From Micromonospora sp. RP3T (lineage in GTDB: Bacteria > Actinomycetota > Actinomycetes > Mycobacteriales > Micromonosporaceae), in the NCBI RefSeq assembly GCF_003027925.1, contig NZ_PYPS01000029.1, positions 1-64,000 of the forward strand: a stretch of DNA of 64,000 nt. The letters are read 5' to 3'. The notes beneath the pieces were generated by a model that saw only the letters and a list, made by a program, of their open reading frames with translations, searched no databases and had not been told where the DNA came from. Of the stretch, positions 7,916-15,999 are shown piece after piece. Every line of letters begins with the position of its first letter. Position 1 is the stretch's first letter. A program made the position numbers and the translations under genes.

Positions 7916-9195
7916 CCGCCTTCCGTCATGAGCTACGGCACAGCGTCGCCCTGCTGGCGTTCCCCTTTATTCTTTTCGCCCACTGCGCGCTTGCCGTTCA
8001 ATGGCTGTGGCCGTCAACCGACATATGGCTGAACATGACCTCGGCGGTGGTCGGGGCATCGATGCTGTCCGGTCCCCTGATCGCCGGGCTGGCAGCCTGG
8101 ATTGCGACTCGCGAGCACCGCAGGCGTGCGGCGTACCTGCGCATGGGCGCGGCCCGGGGCGTGCTGGCTGCGCCGGCACTGGAATGGGTAACCGTCGTAC
8201 TCGTCGTCACCGTCTCCTACCTCACGGTAGCGGTGGTTCTCGGCGTGAAGACCGCCTTGGGCGCGACTGCGGGCGCGCCGGACCTTGTCTGGCTTTCGGT
8301 CGGGCTGATCGCGCTCGTTCTCATCGCGACGGTCGGTTACCTGTGTGGTCGGCTGCTCCCCAGAGTGTGGACGCCGCCGACGGTCGCCCTGATCTCCTAT
8401 CTGTACTTCGCCTGGAATCTTCGGCACGGTGGAACATCCTGGTCGTACCTGTCGCCGGTCACCATGCAGCAGGTCAGCATCTTTCGTCCGATGAACGACC
8501 TGCTCATCGCCGGACAGGGGCTCTGGTATATCGCGCTCATCGCGCTCGCTGCGGGAACACTGGCCATCGTGCTCAAGGGGAGACTGGAAGCGGCGCCCCT
8601 GCTGACGGTCGTTGCGGCTGTGATTGTCGCCTCGGTATCCGTCGGTGTGGTGCTGAGTCAGCGTGGGCGCATTCTGGGTGAGCCTGAAAATGTTGCCTAC
8701 CGCTGTTCCCGAGGCGCACCCCAGGTTTGCGTTCACCCGGCTTTCGCCAAGGGGCTTCCGCGGCTGACGACGATATTCGTCGAGCTGCACGAAAAGGTTC
8801 AGGGAACCCCAGCCGACTTCGTTCGGATTGAGCAACTTCCGCGAGACATGGCGATGCAGCCTCGGCCGGACGCGAATCGCTTCGCCCTCGACAGCCTCTC
8901 CGAGGCGGACATGCGCGGCGCGGTTTCCGAATATCTCGACGGTGTCGGAATTGGGGGCTTCGCGTGCGCGGACCAGCGGGCCGCCGGTGGCAGCTCTGCC
9001 AACATCGGAATCGTTCGCGCATGGCTGAGCAACGATATGAGGCAGTTCTTTGGTGATGACGCCGCAGCTGCCCGCCTCACCTGGTTCACCAAGATCGGTG
9101 AGCCCGGTCGGCGGAGTTGGTTTGCCAAGAACTACGCTTCGATCCATGCTTGCCGGCTGAGCGACGACGTTTTTACCGGTGAGGGTTTCCAGTGA
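7912..9195 (+). CDS. ABC transporter membrane protein with large extracytoplasmic domain
   Basis: This 427-residue protein has about seven hydrophobic helices in residues ~10-250 (for example LTVVAAVIVASVSVGVVLS). A soluble domain of about 175 residues follows, presumably outside the membrane. That domain contains CSRGAPQVCVHP near its start and two further cysteines (GGFACAD, IHACRLS), so two extracytoplasmic disulfides are plausible. It overlaps the ATPase by four bases and the next gene by four bases (GTGA). The domain resembles uncharacterised actinobacterial ABC-linked proteins; I cannot name it with certainty. It may bind or shape the cysteine-rich secreted proteins. Confidence 0.7.
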   Translation: MTAFRHELRHSVALLAFPFILFAHCALAVQWLWPSTDIWLNMTSAVVGASMLSGPLIAGLAAWIATREHRRRAAYLRMGAARGVLAAPALEWVTVVLVVTVSYLTVAVVLGVKTALGATAGAPDLVWLSVGLIALVLIATVGYLCGRLLPRVWTPPTVALISYLYFAWNLRHGGTSWSYLSPVTMQQVSIFRPMNDLLIAGQGLWYIALIALAAGTLAIVLKGRLEAAPLLTVVAAVIVASVSVGVVLSQRGRILGEPENVAYRCSRGAPQVCVHPAFAKGLPRLTTIFVELHEKVQGTPADFVRIEQLPRDMAMQPRPDANRFALDSLSEADMRGAVSEYLDGVGIGGFACADQRAAGGSSANIGIVRAWLSNDMRQFFGDDAAAARLTWFTKIGEPGRRSWFAKNYASIHACRLSDDVFTGEGFQ

Positions 9196-9791
9196 TCGGA
9201 ATACGGCTTTTTCTTCGCAGCCGGCGAGTGCTGGCCGCCGCAGCGGTGGTGGTGATGGCCCAAGCCGCCGGCCTCGTCGTCGGCGCATCGGAATTCCGGA
9301 CGAGCTCCTACACCGAGCTTGCGGTGCCCTGGGTCGTCTTTCTGCCGCTCATCTCCTCGGTGGCTGTGGGCGTGTCGTTGCGCACGCCTTCCCCTGAGGT
9401 CGACGGGTCCGCCGTTCGCGCACTGGCCTGGTACAGGACAGCACAAGCCGCTGCTCTCGGGTCAATCGCGCTACTCGGAACGATCGGCATGACCCAGCAT
9501 CTGAACGGCCCGATCGGCATGACGGCAGCGGTCCGCAACCTCGCCGGGTTCACCGGGCTGGCCCTGGTCTCGGCAGCGCTCGTGGGGGCTCGCCTCTCCT
9601 GGCTGCTTCCCGTCGCGTCGGCGATGACGGCCATGACCATCGGCAGCCCCGTCAACACCGGTTTCGCATGGGACTGGCCGGTGCGGGTGGACCATGACTA
9701 CTCAGCTTCCGTCACGGCACTTCTCCTGCTGGTGGTCGGCGCGATTGCCATTTTTCGAGGAGGACCGCGGGAGGTCAACCGGGACCGGTAG
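9192..9791 (+). CDS. Small integral membrane protein, ABC transporter partner
   Basis: This 199-residue hydrophobic protein has five or six membrane segments and no recognisable domain. It begins IGIRLFLRSRRVLAAAAVV, a short basic cytoplasmic lead into the first helix, and ends in a charged tail. Its GTG start overlaps the previous stop, so it is translated with the ATPase and the larger membrane protein. It is probably the second permease subunit of the transporter. Function beyond that is unknown. Confidence 0.65.
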   Translation: MIGIRLFLRSRRVLAAAAVVVMAQAAGLVVGASEFRTSSYTELAVPWVVFLPLISSVAVGVSLRTPSPEVDGSAVRALAWYRTAQAAALGSIALLGTIGMTQHLNGPIGMTAAVRNLAGFTGLALVSAALVGARLSWLLPVASAMTAMTIGSPVNTGFAWDWPVRVDHDYSASVTALLLLVVGAIAIFRGGPREVNRDR

Positions 9792-9913
9792 GCCGATCTC
9801 TCATTGATCGACCCACCTCAGGACACCGGCGGAACGGCTCCAGCGCTCGATCGACCTCTCCCGCTGTCCCGGCAGCCCCGCCGAATCCGGTCGACGCGGC
9901 GTGGCCGGGCGCC

Positions 9914-9925
9914 CACACTGTCCGG
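9914..9925 (+). promoter_or_regulatory. Leaderless-type promoter -10 of kptA
   Basis: CACACT (9914-9919) ends six bases before the ATG at 9926, with no Shine-Dalgarno site. The same arrangement occurs at 37808 and 39483. It suggests transcription starting at or next to the start codon. Confidence 0.5.
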
Positions 9926-10474
9926 ATGGAACACCGTGACCTGGTCCGGGTGAGCAGACGGATGTCGCTGGCGTTGCGGCACCGTCCCGACCGGTTCGGC
10001 CTGACGCTCGACCGGGCCGGCTGGGTGCCGGTCACCGACCTGCTCGCCGCGATGCGGATCAGCCGCGTCGAGCTGGACGCCGTGGTCGCCGGCAACGACA
10101 AGCAACGCTTCGCGGTGGAGCCCGGCCCGGACGGGGTCGACCGGATCCGCGCGAACCAGGGCCACTCGGTCCCGGTCGACCTCGGTCTGACGCCGGCGTC
10201 GCCGCCCGGCCGGCTCTACCACGGCACCGCCGACGAGGTGCTGGCGGCGATCCGGGCCGAGGGGCTGCGGCGGGGACGCCGACACCACGTACACCTCTCG
10301 CCGGACGTGGCGACGGCCCGGCGGGTCGGCGCGCGGCGCTCCGGCGCGGTGGTCGTGCTCGCGGTCGACGCCGCCGCCATGGCCGACCACGGCTACCTGT
10401 TCTACCGGTCGGCGAACGGGGTGTGGCTGACCGACACCGTCCCGCCGGGCTACCTGACCGTCAGCACGCCGTGA
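9926..10474 (+). CDS. kptA: RNA 2'-phosphotransferase (Tpt1/KptA family)
   Basis: This 182-residue protein belongs to the family that moves an internal RNA 2'-phosphate to NAD+, leaving a clean 2'-OH and releasing ADP-ribose cyclic phosphate. Visible motifs are LRHRP near the N-terminus, RIRANQGHS, LYHGT, VHLSPD and the C-terminal NGVWLTD, which form the RNA- and NAD-binding core. Length is normal for bacterial KptA. Bacteria lack the tRNA-splicing ligase that makes the eukaryotic substrate, so the natural target is unclear; RNA repair or ADP-ribosylation of RNA ends are options. It is convergent with the sulfite-oxidase-type gene, and their 3' ends overlap by 14 bases. Confidence 0.92.
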   Translation: MEHRDLVRVSRRMSLALRHRPDRFGLTLDRAGWVPVTDLLAAMRISRVELDAVVAGNDKQRFAVEPGPDGVDRIRANQGHSVPVDLGLTPASPPGRLYHGTADEVLAAIRAEGLRRGRRHHVHLSPDVATARRVGARRSGAVVVLAVDAAAMADHGYLFYRSANGVWLTDTVPPGYLTVSTP

Positions 10475-11732
10475 CCGGGTGCGCCACCACGGCGTCGAAT
10501 ACGTAGGCCAGCGTGTTCGGCTCGGCCCGGTCGGGCTGGCCGGCGCCGGTGCGGTCGGTGGCGCGGGCGCGCAGCGTGTACCGGCCGGCGACCGGTGGGC
10601 GCCAGCGCGCCGTCCAGCGCTGCCAGGGACCGCCCCGGTCGGCGGCCACCAGGTCGGCCGCGCGCCACCCGTCGCCGGTGTCCACCTCGACCCGTTCGAT
10701 CGGCCCGGTGCCGGACCAGGACCGGCCGCGCAGCAACAGCTCCTCGCCGGCCGGCACCCGGGCGTCCCAGGCCAGCTCGAACGCGCTCTTCACCGGCTGC
10801 GCGCCGAGCACCGTGCCGCCCTCCGGGTGACCGGGGCCGAACAGCCGGTAGAACCGGGTGTTCCAGGGTGAGAACAGCGGCGTGGTGGAGACCTCCACCG
10901 GACCCACCCACTTGATCGAGGAGATGCCGATCCAGCCGGGCACCACCACCCGCACCGGGAAGCCGTGGTCGGCCGGCAGCGGTGCGCCGTTCATCTCGTA
11001 CGCCAGCAGCACGTCGTCGAGCGCCTTGGCGACCGGCAGCGGCCGGCGGACCCGGCCCAGGTCGATCCCGCCGGTGACGTAGTGCGGGTCCAGGCCCTCG
11101 GGCATCACGTCGACCGCGTCGTCGCGTAGGCCGGCCCGGCGCAGCACGGCGCCGAGCCGGACGCCGCGCCAGCGGGCCACGCCCACACCGCCCAGCCCCC
11201 AGGGCACACCCGGGGCCGACTCGCCCTGCTGGGAGGCGAAGAACCGCCGCCCGTTGCCGGCGCACTCGACCAGCGCGGTGCTCTCCTCGGCCGGCAGCCG
11301 GCGCAGCTCGTCGAGGCTGAACTCCACCGGCGCGGTCCGGGGCGGCGCGCCGTGCAGCCCGTCGCCGAACAACGACAGTCGCCAGGTGGCCGGGTCGAGT
11401 CGCGGGGTGACGGTGTGGTTGCGGACGAAGAACCGGTCGGTCGGGACCACGTATCCCTGACCGGCCATCGCCGACCAGTGCATCTCGGCGTTGGTGTCCA
11501 ACCGCCGCAGCAGCTCCGGCGGCAGCGGCTTGGCGATCGGCGGGTCGACGCCGACCGGGACGGCGGTCACCGCGACCGGCTCGCGTTCCGCGGCGGCGGC
11601 GGCGACCGCGGCCATGGCGGTGCCCAGCTCCCGCAGCGCGTCACGGTCGACGCCGTCGCCGCGCGCCGCACCGGCGAGCCACTGCCGGCTCCGTTCGGCG
11701 TCGTGGGCGGCTTCGGTGGGGGACAGGCTCAC
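10461..11732 (-). CDS. Sulfite-oxidase-family molybdopterin enzyme
   Basis: This 423-residue protein has an oxidoreductase molybdopterin-binding domain (residues ~90-270) followed by an immunoglobulin-like Mo-co dimerisation domain (~300-415). VECAGNGR holds the cysteine expected to coordinate molybdenum, and FFVRNHTVTP is the usual entry to the fold. The GTG at 11732 follows GGAGG at good spacing; a GTG at 11756 overlaps that site. No Tat or Sec signal is visible, so it appears cytosolic, unlike many bacterial sulfite dehydrogenases. It may oxidise sulfite, for instance that released by the SsuD monooxygenase encoded about 8 kb away, but the substrate is not proven. Confidence 0.85.
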   Translation of the reverse strand: MSLSPTEAAHDAERSRQWLAGAARGDGVDRDALRELGTAMAAVAAAAAEREPVAVTAVPVGVDPPIAKPLPPELLRRLDTNAEMHWSAMAGQGYVVPTDRFFVRNHTVTPRLDPATWRLSLFGDGLHGAPPRTAPVEFSLDELRRLPAEESTALVECAGNGRRFFASQQGESAPGVPWGLGGVGVARWRGVRLGAVLRRAGLRDDAVDVMPEGLDPHYVTGGIDLGRVRRPLPVAKALDDVLLAYEMNGAPLPADHGFPVRVVVPGWIGISSIKWVGPVEVSTTPLFSPWNTRFYRLFGPGHPEGGTVLGAQPVKSAFELAWDARVPAGEELLLRGRSWSGTGPIERVEVDTGDGWRAADLVAADRGGPWQRWTARWRPPVAGRYTLRARATDRTGAGQPDRAEPNTLAYVFDAVVAHPVTAC

Positions 11733-11825
11733 GGGGACCTCCGGGCTCGGCGACACTGCCTTTCCTATTGAATCAGTAGGAGTTGACTGTCGTCGACGTG
11801 GGCCTGCCCCGCCCCGCGGTGCCTA

Positions 11826-11838
11826 TCCCTGACAGGGA
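11826..11838. promoter_or_regulatory. Palindrome upstream of the XRE regulator
   Basis: TCCCT-GAC-AGGGA is a perfect 5-bp inverted repeat around three bases, in the divergent region between the sulfite-oxidase-type gene and the regulator and 38 bases before the regulator start. It is a plausible operator for that regulator. Confidence 0.45.
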
Positions 11839-11875
11839 GTGGTTGGCGCAGGGCGGGCTGGCGATACTTCGAGTC

Positions 11876-12763
11876 ATGAACGCGAGAGGACAGCTCGGCG
11901 ACTTCCTCCGGGCCCGGCGCTCCCAGCTACGGCCGGAAGACACCGGCGTGGCGACGTACGGCGAGCGGCGCCGGGTCCGCGGCCTGCGCCGCGAGGAACT
12001 CGCCCTGCTGGCCGGGGTGAGCGTGTCGTACTACTCCCGGTTGGAGCAGGGGCAGGCCGGGAACGCCTCACCCGAGGTGCTCGACGCGCTCGCCCGGGCA
12101 CTGCGGCTGGACGACGCGGAACGCCGCCACCTGACCGAGCTGGCGGCCGGGACCCGCCGGCGGCCCGCCGTGCGCCGCCCGGCCCCGGAGCGGGTGAGCC
12201 CGGCGGTCCGTCAGCTCGTCGCGGCGCTCGGCGACGTGCCGGTGGTGGTGCTCGGTCGTCGCGCCGACGTGCTGGCGTGGAACAGCGCGGGGCACGCGCT
12301 GTTCGCCGGTCACCTGACTCCGGAGATCCCGGAGCGGCCGGACCGGTCCCCGAACATGGCCCGGCTGGTGTTCCTGGACGCGCACACCCGCGACCTGTAC
12401 ACCGACTGGCCCACCAAGGCCCGCGCGGTGGTGGCGACGTTGCGGATGGCCTCCGGGCAGGATCCGGACGACCCGCTGATGGCCGCGCTGGTCGGCGAGT
12501 TGACCCTGCGGAGCCCGGAGTTCGCCGCCATGTGGGCCGACCACCGGGTGAAGGCCGGTGGCGGCACCGTCCACCGGATGTGTCACCCGCTGGTCGGTGC
12601 GATGGACGTGACGCAGCAGGCCCTGCGGACCGAGGACGGTCAGACCGTCGTCGTCGCCACCACCGAACCCGGCTCGGCATCGCACGCGGCGATGACGTTG
12701 CTCGTGCACAGCGTCGCCACCGCCCGTGCCGGCGCTGCGCGCCCGCCTGTTCGGCGCGAATAG
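11876..12763 (+). CDS. XRE-family regulator with MmyB-like ligand domain
   Basis: This 295-residue regulator has an N-terminal helix-turn-helix (residues ~10-80; RRVRGLRREELALLAGVSVS then YYSRLEQG). A C-terminal MmyB-like PAS-type domain follows that binds fatty acids or other small ligands (VLAWNSAGHALF, TGTVHRMCHPLVG-like segment, LLVHS end). ATG 11876 is used because the HTH begins just after it; the frame opens at 11783 without a ribosome site. GATACT lies seven bases before the ATG, so the message may be leaderless. Relatives often control an adjacent oxidoreductase; here the divergent sulfite-oxidase-type gene is the obvious candidate. Confidence 0.88.
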   Translation: MNARGQLGDFLRARRSQLRPEDTGVATYGERRRVRGLRREELALLAGVSVSYYSRLEQGQAGNASPEVLDALARALRLDDAERRHLTELAAGTRRRPAVRRPAPERVSPAVRQLVAALGDVPVVVLGRRADVLAWNSAGHALFAGHLTPEIPERPDRSPNMARLVFLDAHTRDLYTDWPTKARAVVATLRMASGQDPDDPLMAALVGELTLRSPEFAAMWADHRVKAGGGTVHRMCHPLVGAMDVTQQALRTEDGQTVVVATTEPGSASHAAMTLLVHSVATARAGAARPPVRRE

Positions 12764-12860
12764 CACCACTCCATCGTGCGACGCGAGGTGCTCCGCGAGG
12801 AGCGCCGGACCCGTCGCGCCCGTTCCCGCCCACCAATCAACCCGTCAGTAAGGAACAAGA

Positions 12861-13868
12861 ATGCGCAAGAGAATGATGACTCTCGCCGTCGCGCTCGCCG
12901 CGGCGGGGATCGGCGTCGTGACCGCCGTGCCGCCGAACGCCGCACCGGCCGCCACCGTACGACCCCTGACCGTCGGGTCGGACCGACCGTCCGACTCGCC
13001 GGTGACCTCGCGGATCGCGGTCCACTTCGACCTGACGAAGGGGCAGCTGCCGGAGAACGTCGCGATGGGCCCGGACGGCACGGCCTACGTCACGTTCGCG
13101 GCCGCCCGGCAGGTCGCCGCAGTCACCCCCTCCGGTGGGACGCGGATCCTGGCGACCCTGCCGGCCCCCGCCGACGGGGGCGTCCACACGCCGGTGCTCT
13201 CGTTCGCGCTGACCACGGGCATCGTCCGAACGGCGGACGGCACGCTCTTCTTCCTGTACGCCAGCGGCGACGCCGCCTCGACCGGGCTGTACCGGCTACG
13301 CCCCGGCCAGGTCGTCCCGCGCCGCATCGCCGCCCTGCCGGCCGACGGGCTGCCCAACGGCCTGGCGTTCGACGCGACGGCGAAGCGGTTCTACCTCACC
13401 GACTCGGTGCGCGGCACGATCTCGACAGTCGCCCTGGACGGCGGCCCTGTCGAGGTCTGGTCCTCGGCGCCCGAACTCGCCGCGACCGGTTTCCTCGGCG
13501 CCAACGGCATCAAGGTGCGCGCCGGCGCGGTGTGGGCGACCAACCTCGACCAGGGCACGCTCCTGCGCATTCCGGTGCGGCACGGCCGGCCCGGCCCGGT
13601 CCGGGTGGCGGCCACCGGTCTGGTCGGCATCGACGACTTCGCCTTCGTCGGTGCCGGTGACCGGCAGGTCGTCGCCGCGTTGAACGGGCCGAACACGGTG
13701 GTGGGCATCGACGTGGCCGGCCGGTCACGCACGCTGCTGACCGCCGCCGACGGGCTGCAGAACCCGACCTCGGTGGCCGTGCGGGGTCGCACCGTCGCGG
13801 TGCTCAGCGCCGCGTACACCACCGGTGTCGACCCCAACCTGGTGCTGGCCACCCTGCCGGCCCGCTGA
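12861..13868 (+). CDS. Secreted SMP-30/ScyD-like beta-propeller protein
   Basis: This 335-residue protein has a Sec signal peptide (MRKRMMTLAVALAAAGIGVV) and then repeated short strands. The motifs ENVAMGPDGTAYVTF, NGLAFDATAKRFYLTD and NPTSVAVRGRTVAVL are typical blades of the six-bladed SMP-30/gluconolactonase/NHL-type propeller. The ATG follows AAGGAAC by about six bases. Such proteins are either lactone hydrolases or binding scaffolds; the metal ligands of true gluconolactonase cannot be assigned with confidence here. It stands 98 bases after the regulator and ends in a strong terminator. Confidence 0.78.
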   Translation: MRKRMMTLAVALAAAGIGVVTAVPPNAAPAATVRPLTVGSDRPSDSPVTSRIAVHFDLTKGQLPENVAMGPDGTAYVTFAAARQVAAVTPSGGTRILATLPAPADGGVHTPVLSFALTTGIVRTADGTLFFLYASGDAASTGLYRLRPGQVVPRRIAALPADGLPNGLAFDATAKRFYLTDSVRGTISTVALDGGPVEVWSSAPELAATGFLGANGIKVRAGAVWATNLDQGTLLRIPVRHGRPGPVRVAATGLVGIDDFAFVGAGDRQVVAALNGPNTVVGIDVAGRSRTLLTAADGLQNPTSVAVRGRTVAVLSAAYTTGVDPNLVLATLPAR

Positions 13869-13890
13869 CCCCTCCCGGGGCTGCAGACGC

Positions 13891-13930
13891 GGACCGCCCG
13901 CCGCCGTCGGATGACGGCGACGGGCGGTCC
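13891..13930. terminator. Bidirectional terminator hairpin
   Basis: An 18-bp stem (13891-13908 with 13913-13930, one mismatch) closes the tetraloop GGAT between the convergent beta-propeller gene and the sulfur operon. It should stop transcription from both sides. Confidence 0.85.
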
Positions 13931-13941
13931 GCCCTCGGCGT

Positions 13942-14580
13942 TCAGGTGGCGCCGAGCAGGGTCACCACACCGGCGGCCACCAGCACGCCGGCCCACAGCC
14001 GGTCGACGTTGAACCAGGCCCGGCGCAGCACGCCGACGCCGAGTACCTCGTACACCAGCAGCGCGACCGCCAGCGCGACACCGAGCATGGCCCCGGTGTG
14101 CACGGCCGCCGCGGCGAGCCCGGTCAGCGCACCGGCCGGCGCGGCGGCCAGGTGCCCGGCATGCGGGCCGGCGCCCACCGCCGGCTCGGCGAGCAGCACC
14201 GGCAGCAGCATCAGCCCCGCGCCGTGCGCCGCCGACATCAGGAACGACCAGGCGGTGAGCTGGGCCGCCGACAGCCGCATCCCGGCCCAGCGGAAGTGCC
14301 GGTCGGACAGCAGCCGCCACAGCCCGAACCCGACCAGCAGCACCCCGCCGCCGACCGCGACCGCCGTGCCGGCCGTCACCGAGCGGGTGGCGCTGACCAG
14401 CGCGGCGACCACCGCCACCGACGCCAGGTGCCCGGCCGCGATCGGCGGCAGCGCGGCCAGCAGCGCGGCCCGACGGCGTTCCTGGAGACCCCGGGCCACC
14501 GCGAACAGCCAGCCCATCGCCGGGTTCAGGCCGTGGAACGCGCCGAGGCCGACAAGCGCCGCCCAGGTCGCGCCGGTCAC
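13942..14580 (-). CDS. Polytopic membrane protein, HupE/NicO-like
   Basis: This 212-residue protein has about six hydrophobic helices and histidines placed inside them (GAFHGLNPAMGW, AAHGAGLMLLP, AAVHTGAMLG). This pattern resembles small metal transporters of the NicO/HupE type, though I cannot assign the family firmly. Its GTG start overlaps the stop of the selenium-binding protein gene (GTGA), so the two are translationally coupled. Known methanethiol oxidases of that family are copper enzymes, so supplying a metal to the upstream enzyme is an attractive inference. An alternative is export of a sulfur compound. Confidence 0.65.
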   Translation of the reverse strand: MTGATWAALVGLGAFHGLNPAMGWLFAVARGLQERRRAALLAALPPIAAGHLASVAVVAALVSATRSVTAGTAVAVGGGVLLVGFGLWRLLSDRHFRWAGMRLSAAQLTAWSFLMSAAHGAGLMLLPVLLAEPAVGAGPHAGHLAAAPAGALTGLAAAAVHTGAMLGVALAVALLVYEVLGVGVLRRAWFNVDRLWAGVLVAAGVVTLLGAT

Positions 14581-15983
14581 GGGAAGCAGTACGAGTCGGA
14601 CGAGGCGTCGCCGCCCTGCAACCGGGTCTGGTGCACCCGCCGGCCGCGGAACTCGTGCCCGCGCGGGAAGAAGCGCGGGTCCGGCACGAGGCCACCGTGC
14701 TCCTCGTCGACGTCCAGCTTCGCCACCCAGGCGCCCACACCGTCGGGATAGAACTGGTCGTCCCACGCGCCGTAGAGCGAGTTGCTGACGTAGACGCGGC
14801 GGCCGTCGCGGCTGATCTCCACCATCTGCGGGCCGCCGGCGAGGGGCTCGTCGGGGTACGCCGGGTGCGGGGTGCGGGCGACGATGCCGCCCAGGCGCAC
14901 CGAGCCGACCCGCACCGGGTGGAACGGGTCGCTGACGTCGTAGCGGATCAGCTCGCCGGTGCCCCAGCAGGAGACGTGCAGGAACCTGTCGTCCACCGAC
15001 AGGTCGATGTCGGTGACCAGCGGCGGCACCGCCCCGAACGGTGTGAGCAGCTCGGGCAGGTCCGCCGCGTCGGCCGGCTCGGCCGGGATGTCGATCACCT
15101 TGGTCACCGCCCAGGCGTCGCCGTCGCGGTGCCACAGCCAGACCGAGGCGGACAGGTCCTCGACGCTGATCACCACGCCGACGAAGCCGTACGACTTCGT
15201 CGGGTCGTGCGCGGGGCGCAGCTCCAGCGCCATCTGGTACGCGTCGCCGAGGTCGACGCGTTGCACGTGTCGACGCTTCGCCAGGTCCCAGAAGTGCAGC
15301 GCGTGCCCGTAGCGGCGACCCAGCAGCAGCTCGCCGACGATGCCGTCCTCGATCATCGACGGGGTGCCCCACTCGCTGGTGACCAGCACGTCCTGCGTGT
15401 AGTGCCACCAGAAGTCGTACGCCAGGAACTGCGGTCCCCGGTCGGCCTCCCACGCGCCGCGTACCTCGAACGTGGTGTGGTCGAGCACCGCGATGCCGCC
15501 CGGCCCCTCCTCGCCGTCGGCGCCGCCGAGCGCGGAGACATAGATGCCGTCCGGCCCGCAGTGCACGGTGTGCGGGCGGGAGTACCCGGCGCGCTCGCCC
15601 AGCTCCTTCGCCTCGATCACCTTCACCAGCTCGGGCCGGCGCGGGTCCGGTTTGGTGTCCAGCACGTGGATGCGGGACGAGCGCAGGCCGGGCACGATCA
15701 GGTAGCGGCGTTCCACGTGCGGGTGCGGCGCGGTCGGGCAGAGCGCGCTGCTGCACGCGTTCCAGCCGAAGTGGTGCAGCTCGTCGCCGGTGTGCGGCAG
15801 CTCGGTCCAGCCCACCACCCGGCCGTACGTGTCGGAGGCCGGGTCGGTGTCCAGCACCGCGATGGCGTCCGGTTGCCGCCCGGCGCGGTCGAACGCGGCC
15901 ACGTACGCCAGCTTCTCGGCCGGCGCGGCGGCGGCCAGCGTGGGGGAGGGGTAGAACGTCGGGTCCGGGGTCCAACGGGTCAT
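14577..15983 (-). CDS. Selenium-binding protein / methanethiol oxidase family (SBP56)
   Basis: This 468-residue beta-propeller belongs to the SBP56 family. Characterised bacterial and human members oxidise methanethiol to formaldehyde, hydrogen sulfide and peroxide. Typical segments are HHFGWNACSSALC, RPHTVHCGPDGIYVS, ALHFWDLAKR, VSCWGTGELIRYDVSDP and VYVSNSLYGAWDDQFYPDG; many conserved histidines fit copper binding. ATG 15983 follows GGAG by six bases. No signal peptide is seen, although characterised MtoX is periplasmic. It lies 16 bases after ssuB in the same direction. This links it to organosulfur uptake and suggests removal of methanethiol or a related C1 sulfur compound. Confidence 0.88.
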   Translation of the reverse strand: MTRWTPDPTFYPSPTLAAAAPAEKLAYVAAFDRAGRQPDAIAVLDTDPASDTYGRVVGWTELPHTGDELHHFGWNACSSALCPTAPHPHVERRYLIVPGLRSSRIHVLDTKPDPRRPELVKVIEAKELGERAGYSRPHTVHCGPDGIYVSALGGADGEEGPGGIAVLDHTTFEVRGAWEADRGPQFLAYDFWWHYTQDVLVTSEWGTPSMIEDGIVGELLLGRRYGHALHFWDLAKRRHVQRVDLGDAYQMALELRPAHDPTKSYGFVGVVISVEDLSASVWLWHRDGDAWAVTKVIDIPAEPADAADLPELLTPFGAVPPLVTDIDLSVDDRFLHVSCWGTGELIRYDVSDPFHPVRVGSVRLGGIVARTPHPAYPDEPLAGGPQMVEISRDGRRVYVSNSLYGAWDDQFYPDGVGAWVAKLDVDEEHGGLVPDPRFFPRGHEFRGRRVHQTRLQGGDASSDSYCFP

Positions 15984-15999
15984 CGGTGCTCCATCATGG

